A stretch of 64,000 bases of DNA from Glandiceps talaboti (Eukaryota; Hemichordata; Enteropneusta; Spengelidae), in contig NC_135560.1 in assembly GCF_964340395.1 (NCBI RefSeq), positions 1,359,501 to 1,423,500 on the forward strand, given 5' to 3'. The number at the start of each line of letters is the position of its first letter. Within the stretch, counting starts at the first letter, position 1. Shown here piece by piece: positions 50,745-62,836 of the stretch. The notes beneath the pieces were generated by a model. That model did not search any database, was not told the origin of the DNA, and saw only the letters and a program-made list of their open reading frames with translations. Both the position numbers and the translations under genes were made by a program.

Positions 50745-51326
50745 AGGAAATTTAACCTGCCAAACACAGTATGATCATGGAGGTCTTGATATGACTATTT
50801 TTCCATCCCCATAAAATGTGTGACTTCTTATTCTTTGTACAAACTGTTTTTTTTTTAATGCCTAAGGATTGTGCATTTATATGAACCTGTTTTAATCATA
50901 GTGTCTAAGGGGGGGGGGGGGGGGGGGGAAGAACCTGTTCTAGCATGTCTGAGTTATGGCTTTGGACATGAAAACTGCACAAACAAAATAGCTGCCAGGC
51001 GGCCATATCGCATTGTATCACGACAACAATGAATATGCACATGTATATCATAGAACACTGTCCGAATACCAACTTTGAATGAGATCTGTTCAAGCATATC
51101 TGTGTTATGGCTTTAGACAGGGAAAATTTGCAAACAAAATGGCTGCTCGCAGCCATATTGGATCGTATCATGAAACAAATTGATGTGCATATGTATGCCA
51201 TTGTATGTTGCCCCTGTACCAAGTTTGAAAAAAATCAGTCCAGGCATCTCCAAGAAATGGCTCTGGACGGATGGACGGAACCCAATCCATAAGTCCCCCT
51301 CTCGGACTTCATCCGGCGGGGACTAA
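50745..51326 (+). mobile_element. Family B repeat ending in a CTAA hairpin terminus
   Basis: Tandem units of about 150 bp (AACAAAATGGCTGC...GCCATATTGG), then CCAGGCATCTCCAAGAAATG, GGACGGATGGACGGAACC, and an end made of AGTCCCC, a 20-base loop and GGGGACTAA. The hairpin plus CTAA resembles a Helitron-type 3' end. Includes a 20-base G tract at 50909-50928. Confidence 0.6.
50909..50928 (+). repeat. G20 homopolymer
   Basis: Twenty consecutive G residues, in strong contrast to the AT-rich surroundings. Confidence 0.95.
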
Positions 51327-51835
51327 AAAGACACATTTTTAAGTGCATATTACTAATGGAATCATCATGTCATGAGCAAATCCTAATTTACACACCCCAA
51401 GAACATTCCCACCAAATTTCAGGCCAATCTGCCCAGTAGTTTTGGAGCCTGGGGGTTTTTGGCTTTAAGACACAGACACACAAACAGACAGTTTATCATG
51501 CCTATAGCACTACTGAACCTCAGTTCAGTTGTGCTGAAAATGATTTCCAGCCCTGTTGGTACCTAATAGGGAACTTGCAATCCGGATATCCAGACTGATC
51601 ATGCTCAGATACAAAAGACTATTGGATTATCTGTGGTTATCATAATATGTAATCTGGAACTACTGATAAAATAACACCTCCCCCTCCCACAATGGCCAGG
51701 GTAACTATGAATTGAATATTTGTGGTTACAAACAATGTATCAAAGTTGTTTACAATGCTAATTGATTAGTACTCATTATTACATTTCCCATGATGCAACA
51801 TTCAACATGGCAGGTTTGCAAGTTGCCTATTCAAA

Positions 51836-52100
51836 TTTAGTTAATGGGCAGGAAAGGTTGATCAGACTTAGTTAATGGGTAGGATGGGTTGATCAGACTT
51901 AGTTAATGGGTAGGATGGATTGATCAGACTTAGTTAATGGGTAGGATGGGTTGATCAGACTTAGTTAAAGGGTAGGATGGGTTGATCAGACTTAGTTAAA
52001 GGGTAGGATGGGTGATCAGACTTAGTTAATGGGTAGGATGGGGTGATCAGACTTAGTTAATGGGTAGGATGGGGTGATCAGACTTAGTTAATGGGTAGTA
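51836..52100. repeat. Minisatellite, 31-bp unit, about 8 copies, next to exon c
   Basis: The unit contains AGACTTAGTTAATGGGTAGG and ATGGGTTGATC. The array stops about 25 bp from the splice donor of exon c. Confidence 0.95.
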
Positions 52101-52126
52101 TGGTTGGATGGGGCTATAATACTAAC

Positions 52127-52259
52127 CAGTTCATCAGGTCGATGTGATCGTAACCAGTTTTTCAAATCACCTTGTACCATCAATTCCATTAAAACCAAAG
52201 TGGGTTGGCCTTTTGATACTACTCCAAGTAGACGAACCACATGACTACAATTGAAAGCC
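52127..52259 (-). CDS. Receptor exon c: kinase hinge region
   Basis: 133 nt, acceptor tttcacttacag at 52260-52261, donor gttagt at 52126-52121. The first base completes the lysine of VMK. The exon then encodes [18 protein letters not shown] and [20 protein letters not shown], ending HRPDEL in phase 0. [10 protein letters not shown] forms the beta-4/beta-5 strands. MELM is the gatekeeper and hinge and GDLK starts helix D, all diagnostic of insulin/IGF receptors. It has no ORF longer than its own size and is easily missed. A 31-bp minisatellite lies roughly 25 bp past the donor, and a family C repeat begins within about 110 bp on the acceptor side. Exons b and c together total 341 nt. Confidence 0.96.
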
Positions 52260-52314
52260 CTGTAAGTGAAACAAATATATCATTTTCTCAGCCTCTTGCA
52301 GTTAATGTATGAAG

Positions 52315-52664
52315 CAAGGAACCTATTGGTCAGAATAGATGTTTTTTTATTCCTTTTTTTTTCCGTAACACATGTAGGAGAGTGGTTTTGCTGTTCAGCG
52401 CTTTCACTATGCAGATTTATTTTAGCAAAGTAATAGTGGTTGGTGGTTTCGTATGATACACGATAAGCAAAGTTGATGAAATATTGTACTTTTAAAATAT
52501 AGTCACCACTGTACAAAAAGTCTATTTTTAGACTAATTTGCATATTAATGACCCTGTCAATTTATCATGAACAAACTTATATCTGCTCATCCCAAGACAC
52601 TGACACAACAAATTACAACTCAATTGGCCCAGTAGTTTTGGAGAAGACTTTTGAAGGATTTTAC
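52315..52664 (+). repeat. Dispersed repeat family C, copy 2
   Basis: Shares GTGGTTTTGCTG, TGGTGGTTTCGTATGAT, GACTAATTTGCATATTAATG and CTCAATTGGCCCAGTAGTTT with 18950-19610. It is cut at 52664 by the following family A copy, so C was there first. Confidence 0.75.
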
Positions 52665-53411
52665 AAAAATAGCGGCAATGGCGTTATTGTACAACTGTTG
52701 CTAGGCATATTTGCTTACATTTTTGAATTGTTATTCACTTACCTACCCATGCCACATTTCATCTTTGCAATATACACCATTTGGCTGTTACTATGGGCAT
52801 GGTCTTGTTGCTAGGCATATTTCCATACATTTTTTGAATCTTTATTCACTTACCTACTCATCCCTATTGTTATCATCTTTGTAATATGCATAATCATTTC
52901 AGTGTTGCTAAGGGTGTGGTCATGGTTGCTAGGGCTAGTTGTGCCAAATGTTTTGAATAACTGCAGAATAACACCTCCAGAAACATTCCCACTAAGTTTT
53001 TGACCAAAATCTAGATTTTCAGACTTAAATTGAATATCGCCGATGGGATCATCATTATGAATACAGTTTCATCTACACATATCCAGATGCATCTCCATTA
53101 AATTTCATCTCAATATGCTGAGTAGCTTTGGACTATTTTTGACAAAAAAAGGTGCATTTTTACACCTAATTTGCATATCACTGAAGGGGTCATCATATCA
53201 TGAATAATTCCTAATGTAAACACCCCTAAGAATGTTCCCACCAAATTTCAGACCGATCTACCCATTCATTTTTGAGTTTAAGTTTTTTGACCCAAATCAC
53301 ACACTTGTGGTAAGATCATTTTAATTTGAACAATTTCCCAACTTGACACCCAAGGCAATACACCCACCAAATATCATGGCAATTGGTTCAGTGGTTTTTG
53401 AGTTTAAGTTG

Positions 53412-53481
<70 letters not shown>

Positions 53482-53537
53482 GAGACACTTTACCATGCCT
53501 ATGGTACTACTGAACCATAACAGTTCAACTGTGCTAA
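52665..53537 (+). mobile_element. Family A copy, internally shortened
   Basis: The 5' end AAAAATAGCGGCAATGGCG is at 52665. There are only two or three 115-bp units, the second block has CTAATTTGCATATCACTGA, and (AC)n spans 53413-53477. The 3' end GTTCAACTGTGCTAA is at 53537. It ends 35 bp from the splice donor of exon b. Confidence 0.82.
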
Positions 53538-53572
53538 AACAACACTTTCAAAGAGTACAGACAGAAACTTAC

Positions 53573-53780
53573 TTCATAACTGATGCTTCATTTAAAAATT
53601 CAATTCTATCTCGAATACAGGCATTTTCATTGACTGTTTTCACAGCAACTTTCACTTTGCCCTCTTCGTCCTTTAAATCCTTAGCTTCACCTTCATACAC
53701 CATACCAAAAGAACCCTGTCCAAGTTCTCTTACTAATGATACTTTGTCTCGTGGAACTTCCCATTCATCTGGAATATAAA
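53573..53780 (-). CDS. Receptor exon b: kinase N-lobe (glycine loop, VAVK lysine)
   Basis: 208 nt, acceptor cctttgttag at 53781-53782, donor gtaagt at 53572-53567. It encodes [20 protein letters not shown], then the nucleotide-binding loop [11 protein letters not shown], the ATP-anchoring lysine in KVAVKTVNE, and the helix-C region [12 protein letters not shown] with the conserved glutamate. All residues needed for ATP binding are intact. The methionine just upstream of VYIP in the open frame belongs to intron sequence and is not a start. The exon is tightly boxed in: a family A repeat ends about 35 bp beyond its donor side and the 50-bp minisatellite begins about 90 bp beyond its acceptor side. 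Entry phase 1, exit phase 2, both compatible with the neighbouring exons. Confidence 0.97.
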
Positions 53781-53867
53781 CTAACAAAGGAATAGAAAAA
53801 TCAAACCTTACTCTATAAATTGAAATTTCTTGTTTTCAGTTAGTGGTTGTAACTTAAATTTGCCACT

Positions 53868-56800
53868 GACTTGTATTGTATGTATATCCTACCATTTAGC
53901 TAATATACTTTATGTCTACTTTCACTGACTTGTATATCCTACCATTTAGTAAATATACTTTGTCTACTTTCACTGACTTGTATATCCTACCATTTAGTAA
54001 ATATACTTTATATCTACTTTCACTGACTTGTATATCTTACCATTTAGTTAATATACTTTATGTCTACTTTCACTGACTTGTATATCCTACCATTTAGTTA
54101 ATATACTTTATGTCTACTTTCACTGACTTGTATATCTTACCATTTAGTTAATATACTTTATATCTACTTTCACTGACTTGTATATCCTACCATTTAGTTA
54201 ATATACTTTATATCTACTTTCACTGACTTGTATATCCTACCATTTAGTTAATATACTTTATATCTACTTTCACTGACTTGTATATCCTACCATTTAGCTA
54301 ATATACTTTATATCTACTTTCACTGACTTGTATATCCTACCATTTAGCTAATATACTTTATGTCTACTTTCACTGACTTGTATATCTTACCATTTAGTTA
54401 ATATACTTTATATCTACTTTCACTGACTTGTATATCTTACCATTTAGTAAATATACTTTATGTCTACTTTCACTGACTTGTATATCTTACCATTTAGTTA
54501 ATATACTTTATGTCTACTTTCACTGACTTGTATATCTTACCATTTAGTAAATATACTTTATATCTACTTTCACTGACTTGTATATCTTACCATTTAGTAA
54601 ATATACTTTATGTCTACTTTCACTGACTTGTATATCCTACCATTTAGTTAATATACTTTACGTCTACTTTCACTGACTTGTATATCCTACCATTTAGTTA
54701 ATATACTTTATATCTACTTTCACTGACTAGTATATCCTACCATTTAGTTAATATACTTTATATCTACTTTCACTGACTTGTATATCTTACCATTTAGTAA
54801 ATATACTTTATGTCTACTTTCACTGACTTGTATATCCTACCATTTAGCTAATATACTTTACGTCTACTTTCACTGACTTGTATATCTTACCATTTAGTAA
54901 ATATACTTTATGTCTACTTTCACTGACTTGTATATCCTACCATTTAGCTAATATACTTTATATCTACTTTCACTGACTTGTATATCTTACCATTTAGCTA
55001 ATATACTTTACGTCTACTTTCACTGACTTGTATATCCTACCATTTAGCTAATATACTTTATATCTACTTTCACTGACTTGTATATCCTACCATTTAGCTA
55101 ATATACTTTATATCTACTTTCACTGACTTGTATATCCTACCATTTAGCTAATATACTTTATGTCTACTTTCACTGACTTGTATATCCTACCATTTAGTTA
55201 ATATACTTTATGTCTACTTTCACTGACTTGTATATCCTACCATTTAGCTAATATACTTTATATCTACTTTCACTGACTTGTATATCCTACCATTTAGCTA
55301 ATATACTTTATGTCTACTTTCACTGACTTGTATATCCTACCATTTAGCTAATATACTTTATATCTACTTTCACTGACTTGTATATCCTACCATTTAGCTA
55401 ATATACTTTATGTCTACTTTCACTGACTTGTATATCCTACCATTTAGTTAATATACTTTATATCTACTTTCACTGACTTGTATATCCTACCATTTAGTTA
55501 ATATACTTTATATCTACTTTCACTGACTTGTATATCTTACCATTTAGTTAATATACTTTATGTCTACTTTCACTGACTTGTATATCTTACCATTTAGTTA
55601 ATATACTTTATGTCTACTTTCACTGACTTGTATATCTTACCATTTAGCTAATATACTTTATGTCTACTTTCACTGACTTGTATATCTTACCATTTAGTTA
55701 ATATACTTTATATCTACTTTCACTGACTTGTATATCCTACCATTTAGCTAATATACTTTATGTCTACTTTCACTGACTTGTATATCCTACCATTTAGTAA
55801 ATATACTTTATGTCTACTTTCACTGACTTGTATATCCTACCATTTAGCTAATATACTTTACGTCTACTTTCACTGACTTGTATATCCTACCATTTAGCTA
55901 ATATACTTTATATCTACTTTCACTGACTTGTATATCCTACCATTTAGCTAATATACTTTATATCTACTTTCACTGACTTGTATATCCTACCATTTAGCTA
56001 ATATACTTTATGTCTACTTTCACTGACTTGTATATCCTACCATTTAGCTAATATACTTTATATCTACTTTCACTGACTTGTATATCCTACCATTTAGCTA
56101 ATATACTTTATGTCTACTTTCACTGACTTGTATATCCTACCATTTAGCTAATATACTTTATGTCTACTTTCACTGACTTGTATATCCTACCATTTAGTAA
56201 ATATACTTTATATCTACTTTCACTGACTTGTATATCCTACCATTTAGTTAATATACTTTATATCTACTTTCACTGACTTGTATATCCTACCATTTAGTTA
56301 ATATACTTTACGTCTACTTTCACTGACTTGTATATCCTACCATTTAGCTAATATACTTTATATCTACTTTCACTGACTTGTATATCCTACCATTTAGCTA
56401 ATATACTTTATGTCTACTTTCACTGACTTGTATATCCTACCATTTAGCTAATATACTTTATATCTACTTTCACTGACTTGTATATCCTACCATTTAGCTA
56501 ATATACTTTATGTCTACTTTCACTGACTTGTATATCCTACCATTTAGCTAATATACTTTATGTCTACTTTCACTGACTTGTATATCCTACCATTTAGCTA
56601 ATATACTTTATGTCTACTTTCACTGACTTGTATATCCTACCATTTAGCTAATATACTTTATGTCTACTTTCACTGACTTGTATATCCTACCATTTAGCTA
56701 ATATACTTTATGTCTACTTTCACTGACTTGTATATCCTACCATTTAGCTAATATACTTTATGTCTACTTTCACTGACTTGTATATCCTACCATTTAGCTA

Positions 56801-57744
56801 ATATACTTTATGTCTACTTTCACTGACTTGTATATCCTACCATTTAGCTAATATACTTTATATCTACTTTCACTGACTTGTATATCCTACCATTTAGCTA
56901 ATATACTTTATGTCTACTTTCACTGACTTGTATATCCTACCATTTAGCTAATATACTTTATATCTACTTTCACTGACTTGTATATCCTACCATTTAGTTA
57001 ATATACTTTACGTCTACTTTCACTGACTTGTATATCTTACCATTTAGTTAATATACTTTATGTCTACTTTCACTGACTTGTATATCCTACCATTTAGTTA
57101 ATATACTTTATATCTACTTTCACTGACTTGTATATCCTACCATTTAGCTAATATACTTTATATCTACTTTCACTGACTTGTATATCCTACCATTTAGCTA
57201 ATATACTTTATGTCTACTTTCACTGACTTGTATATCCTACCATTTAGCTAATATACTTTATATCTACTTTCACTGACTTGTATATCCTACCATTTAGTTA
57301 ATATACTTTACGTCTACTTTCACTGACTTGTATATCCTACCATTTAGCTAATATACTTTATGTCTACTTTCACTGACTTGTATATCCTACCATTTAGCTA
57401 ATATACTTTATGTCTACTTTCACTGACTTGTATATCCTACCATTTAGCTAATATACTTTATATCTACTTTCACTGACTTGTATATCCTACCATTTAGCTA
57501 ATATACTTTATGTCTACTTTCACTGACTTGTATATCCTACCATTTAGCTAATATACTTTATATCTACTTTCACTGACTTGTATATCCTACCATTTAGTAA
57601 ATATACTTTATATCTACTTTCACTGACTTGTATATCCTACCATTTAGCTAATATACTTTATATCTACTTTCACTGACTTGTATATCCTACCATTTAGCTA
57701 ATATACTTTACGTCTACTTTCACTGACTTGTATATCCTACCATA
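53868..57744. repeat. Minisatellite, 50-bp unit, about 77 copies
   Basis: The unit contains CTGACTTGTATATCCTACCA and TTTAGCTAATATACTTTA plus TGTCTACTTTCA. Length is strictly 50 bp except in the first few units. Variation is almost confined to three sites: CCTA/CTTA, GCTA/GTTA/GTAA and TGTC/TATC/CGTC. Runs of identical variants (for example TGTC at 56500-56820) point to recent local expansion. Entirely intronic (exons a to b), starting about 90 bp from the exon b acceptor. Confidence 0.97.
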
Positions 57745-58831
57745 CGTGACTTGTACATATGGGATAATTTGCATTTTTGGTTCAACAAAAATTACCTCCT
57801 TCAAATTACAACTAACAATAGAAAACAACGCACAGTGTTGATCACCAAGTCAGTCACTACAAATGAGTGTCTCAGATTTTTCCCATCTGTTTTTGTTACG
57901 AAGAAGTATAAATATTTTTCATAAGTGTTCAAATAAACCGAGTATGTCTCAATTAAATCCGTCTTACTTTCAAAGAAATAACACAATCAGAAATCGGAGA
58001 CACACTTTACTATTACGGTGAACAAGATCATACTTTGTTTGGTGTTGTCGGGCACTCTTTGAAGTTGCTAATTTCAACAAAGTAACGCACTTCTTTGCAA
58101 AATGCAAACTTGAAAAAATGACAAAAACGTGTTCGAAGGTTGAAACAAAAATCCAAACATTTCACACATTCGTTATCCAAAAGTTGCGATCATAACTAAG
58201 TGTCACATTACTTTATCACCTTTGAAAATTTGTTTTTCCATGGTATAACCATTGTATTGGCCAAAAAATATGAAATCAGTCAGTTCAAATGTAGCCAACG
58301 CCCACTATTTGACGGAAGCTATTTTGGCCATTTGGGTTATATATTAACAATGCATCTGCATATGTTTGGAAAAAAATGGAGGGCGGAGCCATCTTCCTTT
58401 TATGGAAAGCAGAGTGTCAAGCCACTGAGTCTGAGGTTTTAGTATGTAAAATAAACATAGCCGGTAAATGTTACCTGGGTTCCCTGATCAATATACCAGA
58501 GTTCCCCACGGGTGTGGCCGTGAAATGATGGAAAATATACAAAATCCTTTGAAAATTGTGTTTTAACTAATAAAGAAGCAAGTTAGCTCCATAAAACATC
58601 TCTAGTAATAGTACTATGGTATTTTTCTTGGAATTACAGTGCAAAGTCCAATTGCATGTTTTGCTTTCCAGCATCATACTCAGAGTCGACAATTTCGCTC
58701 TACTACGACGACTTTGCTATTAAAGATTTTGGAAGGTCAAATATTGTAGAGTGATGACGAGTGCTACGTCTGAACTATTACATTGTAAATAAATAAGTTA
58801 ACTTCCAAAACGTGGGTTTTGACTTCACTCG
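57745..58831. other. Unique non-coding DNA within the a-b intron
   Basis: No gene or repeat recognised. Short ORFs such as 57801-57986 (minus) and 58200-58442 (plus) carry no known motif. Confidence 0.55.
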
Positions 58832-59200
58832 CTGAAACATAATCACTACTACTGTGCCACAAGGGTGACCATGTTTTGTAAACCTGAAACATAATCACTA
58901 CTACTGTGCCACAAGGGTGACTATGTTTTGTAAACCTGAAACATAATCACTACTACTGTGCCACAAGGGTGACTATGTTTTGTAAAACTGAAACATAATC
59001 ACTACTACTGTGCCACAAGGGTGACTATGTTTTGTAAAACTGAAACATAATCACTACTACTGTGCCACAAGGGTGACTATGTTTTGTAAAACTGAAACAT
59101 AATCACTACTACTGTGCTGCAAGGGTGACTATGTTTTGTAAACCTGAAACATAATCACTACTACTGTGCTGCAAGGGTGACTTTTTTTTGTAAACCTGCG
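58832..59200. repeat. Minisatellite, 52-bp unit, 7 copies
   Basis: CTGAAACATAATCACTACTA and GTGCCACAAGGGTGACTATG repeat every 52 bp. The last two copies have GTGCTGC for GTGCCAC. Confidence 0.96.
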
Positions 59201-60074
59201 AATTACTTCGCCTAGATAGCGAAAATGGATTCCCCAGGGATCAATGTGCTGTTGTTAAATCAGCTGATAAATACTTTTTTTTTTCCTTTTTTGCTTAAAA
59301 TTGTGATGATGTGGTACTAATTACACCTTTCCATCATTCTTTGTTGTAGGATGCCTTGGTTTTATCAATGGCAGACTTCGCAAAGACCATCTCTATAACA
59401 AAGCTGACTTGCACTTGCATTTTGACACTTGTGGTACACTGTACCTCAGACCAGTGACTATAGGAATTCTTTTAGTGGTCTGAGACTGTACTGGTATCAG
59501 CAAGTTTATGTAAATGAGTTGACAAGTACTTGACACATTTCATCAAATGTATGCTAATGAGCTGCCTAGTACTTGACACTTCCCACTATATTATAATAAA
59601 GTGTGCAAATGGTTGTAAAGCCATGTGCATTTGTGTTTGTTTTTTATTCTGTCCCACATCTCAAGATTGAGAAGTGCTACATTTGGGGTTCACACAATGA
59701 TAGCTGAGATGGTTGGAAGTAGTTTCCCCCAAAAAAGTTAATTTTGTAATTTTTTCTAGTTTTTGGTTGGACTCAAACCTTATGACTTAGTCCATGTTTC
59801 TATATGTCAAAATGTACTTGTCTTCAGTAACTTTTTTTTTTTTACTTTGAAACTATTTTGCTCTACTTCTGATGTCTTAAAATATTTTGGTTTTTTTTTT
59901 TATCTACTATCAATTTACACATTCTTCTAACATGTTTTGTTGAATGAATTCTGTAGACTAGGTATGAGTACACTCATGGTTAAACAGTGCTGGGTACTAT
60001 TCAAATGTTTATCAGTAACAGAATATTTTGACTTGGGTTATTGAAGGAAAAGTTAAACATTATCTACCACTTAC
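59201..60074. other. Intron sequence upstream of exon a's donor
   Basis: AT-rich with T-runs; nothing recognised. Confidence 0.5.
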
Positions 60075-60148
60075 CATCAGCAGCACTCATGTATTCTGGA
60101 TTATATGACGCATATAGAACACCTTTAGGGATTCCATTATTCATGTAG
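60075..60148 (-). CDS. Receptor exon a: juxtamembrane segment with NPEY motif
   Basis: This 74-nt exon is too short to stand out as an ORF and was found by reading the minus strand for the residues expected before the kinase domain. The acceptor is ...tattttctacag at 60149-60150 and the donor is gtaagt from 60074 down. It completes a codon with one base, then encodes GVLYASYNPEYMSAAD followed by one base of the next codon. NPEY is the phosphotyrosine docking motif of insulin/IGF receptors that binds the PTB domains of IRS and Shc. The next exon begins VYIPDEWEV, so the junction reads [12 protein letters not shown], the family hallmark just before the kinase. The entry phase (2) means the preceding exon ends with two bases of a codon; I did not find that exon between 60150 and 64000. 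Confidence 0.93.
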
Positions 60149-60317
60149 CTGTAGAAAATATTTAAAAACAAAATGTCCAATATATCAAAACTGGCACTGT
60201 AGTACAAATGAATATTTTTATTATCAATGACTTAATTTTTATTTGGGATAATTTTAGCCTGACTGGCCAATCTTCCAATTATAGAACACACTTTAAAGAC
60301 ATTGATTTCTAAATATT

Positions 60318-60457
60318 TAGTAGTTACTATGGGTGTGGTCTTGTTGCCAGGCATATTTGCACATTTTTTAGCACAACAGTTACTGTACTGATAAGCTTTA
60401 ATATTGCTATGTAGACATGTCAAAGTGTCTGTCTGTCTGTGTAAACAACCTAAACTC
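60318..60457 (-). mobile_element. Inverted family A 3'-end fragment
   Basis: 60318-60366 is a plus-oriented 115-bp-unit fragment (ACTATGGGTGTGGTCTTGTT). 60367-60457 read on the minus strand gives TTGTTTACACAGACAGACAG, then GTGCTAAAAAATG, a family A 3' end. This is the only minus-oriented piece of the family in the window. Confidence 0.65.
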
Positions 60458-60880
60458 AAAAATAGCACCAAATAGCCCCATTTTTCAATGTTTACTCACT
60501 TGACTACCAGATGTTATCTTAGCAAAATATACTGGCATTTGGTTGTTGATAAGGGCATATGGTCATGGTTGCTTGGGCCAATTGTGTCAAAGTGATTTGA
60601 AGAAATGTTTAGAATAACACGGCTAGGAACATCTCACCAAGTTTTAGCCTCATTTGACTTTTTGAGTTATAAGGTTTTTTTACCAAAATTCACATTTTTA
60701 CACCTAATTTGCATATCACTGATTAATATGCTTAATGTTTCTTCATATACATGCATCCCAAATAAATTTCAGCCCAATTTGGTGGCAAGATTACTTTGAT
60801 TTGAACAATTTCCCAAGGTAACACACCCACCAAATATGGCAATCAGTCCAACAGTTTTTGACTTTAAGTTGTTTACACAT

Positions 60881-60941
<61 letters not shown>

Positions 60942-61029
60942 GATATGTACGCACAGACACACAGACAGACAGACAGACACTTTGCCATGCCGATAGCACT
61001 ACTAAACCTTATCAGTTCAGTTGTGCTAA
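60458..61029 (+). mobile_element. Family A copy, short
   Basis: The 5'-like AAAAATAGCACCAAATAGC is at 60458, then one unit (TTTGGTTGTTGATAAGGGCA), the second block with CTAATTTGCATATCACTGAT, (AC)n at 60881-60940, GACAGACAGACAGACAC, and a 3' hairpin with TTGTGCTAA ending at 61029. Confidence 0.75.
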
Positions 61030-61822
61030 AAAAACTGCTGGACCAAGTGACACCACTGATACAGTCATACATTTGAGTTGACCTGGTTATAAAAGTCTTT
61101 CATTTTCCACACTTATTCTGATTTCTAAACCTTGTCTCTTCATCGGATAAATCATGAAGTATTTTAAATTTAGTAACAGGTGTTCTTGCCAGGATTTTGC
61201 CAGAGTGAGACATTTTGTTCCATTGCATCAGAAATATTGGCAATTTTTGAGTCAAGATGTAACAAGGTATTTTGAAATACATCGACATACATCAACATTG
61301 TTATCATCTTCACTACCTCACAGGCTGTGGCACAAGTAATAAAGAAACTATATAAATTTTGTAATTTGGGTGATTATCATTTTTATTTTACATTTAAGGG
61401 TGAACTAAGTCCACTTTATCCCACTCTTAGGCTGAAATAATCAACTTACTGCAGTAAATTTACAAGAGTCAACACTACCTCTCATACTGGTTTATTCCAG
61501 TGTTCTATTCATTCTGGGATTTAATTGTATTTAGGAGTAATAGAAATATAATGAAAATTAATAATGTCATTACATACCACTGTTCATTCAATGATATGAC
61601 ACTGAGATTTAATGCTAACATTGTCACAATAGTGCCACTGTTTTGTTTTAGTAGCGTTTATAGATGTGGTTTTGCTGCTTTGTCTTAGCAAAGTAACAAA
61701 GTGGTTAGTGGTTTCATATGATGACTCACACACCCTATAGAACACATTTCACACAGAAGGTGGTAAAGTGAACTGAACTGAACTGAACAAAGCAATTCAA
61801 TCTGCTAAACGACAATATCAGG
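61030..61822. other. Spacer with a family C fragment
   Basis: 61640-61770 matches the family C head (AGTGGTTTCATATGATGACT, AACACATTTCACACAGAA). A short GAACT run lies at 61772-61790. The open frame at 61100-61288 (minus) has no domain that I recognise. The transmembrane exon of the receptor is not apparent here. Confidence 0.55.
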
Positions 61823-62836
61823 AAAAATACTGCCAATCGCATTGTAGCACAACTGTACAGTTTTTAAAAATGTTTATCCATATGCTAGTCCATATAACAA
61901 TAGGTGTTCATTTGCTGAATGACTATCCAGTTGCCTAGCCAACCATGTTGCGATATACGCAATCATTTGGCTGTTGCTATGGGTGTGGTCATGTTGCTAG
62001 ATATATTTGTATACATTTTTGAATGTTTTTGTTCGCTTGTGTATGAATTCCTGATATTATCTTTTCAATATATGTGATCATTTGGCTGTTGCTATGGGCG
62101 TGGTCTTGTAGCTAGGCACATTTGCATTCATTTATTGAATGTTCATTCGTCTTTCAATTCCTGTTATCTTTGCAATGTACATGATTATTTAACTGTTGCT
62201 ATGGGCGTGGTCTTGTTGCTAGGCAAATTTACATATATTTTTTGAATGTTTATTCAATTGTCTATTAATCCCTGGTGTTATCTTCGCAATATATGTGACC
62301 ATTTGGCTGTTGCTATGGGTGTGGTCTTGTTGCTAGGCAAATTTACATAACATTATATTTTTTGAATGTTTATTCAATTGTCTATTAATCCCTGGTGTTA
62401 TCTTCGCAATATATGTGACCATTTGGCTGTTGCTATGGGCGTGGTCTTGTTGCTAGGCAAATTTACATATATTTTTTGAATGTTTATTCAATTGTCTATT
62501 AATCCCTGGTGTTATCTTCGCAATATATGTGACCATTTGGCTGTTGCTATGGGCGTGGTCTTGTTGCTAGGCAAATTTACATACATTTTTTGAATGTTTG
62601 TTCAATTGTCTATTAATCCCTGTTGTTATCTTTGTGAAATATACTGCCATTCGGTTGTTGCTAAGGGTGTGGTCATGGTTGCTTGGGCAAACTGTGTCAC
62701 AATATTTCGAAGAAAATCTGCAGAATAATACTTCTAGAAACACCTCACTAAGTTTCAGTCTCATTGACCAAGTACTTTTTGAGATATAAATTTTTGACCA
62801 AAATTCACATTTTTACACCTAACTTGCATATCATTT
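61823..62836 (+). mobile_element. Family A copy truncated by a LINE insertion
   Basis: The 5' end AAAAATACTGCCAATCGCA is at 61823, with head GTAGCACAACTGTACAG. At least six tandem units follow, of which three (cores at 62271, 62391 and 62505) are almost identical. The second block stops abruptly at CTTGCATATCATTT (about 62836), where LINE-like sequence begins. Confidence 0.8.

Larger units (their letters stand above)
49796..51537 (+). mobile_element. Family A copy, with family B DNA inside
   Basis: Starts 14 bp after the previous copy ends (AAAAATAGCGCCAATAGCA), so two copies lie head to tail. About six tandem 115-bp units run to 50560, then the second block. The segment 50745-51326 belongs to family B, after which family A sequence resumes (AGACACATTTTTAAG) and ends with hairpin CTGAAC-CTCA-GTTCAG and TTGTGCTGA at 51537. 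Confidence 0.75.

Noticed and set aside
60769-61081. Poly-HT or VCVCV ORFs
   Set aside because: They are translations of an (AC)n microsatellite.
61100-61288. Minus-strand ORF considered as the missing upstream receptor exon
   Set aside because: No transmembrane segment, and its residues do not resemble the FnIII or juxtamembrane region.
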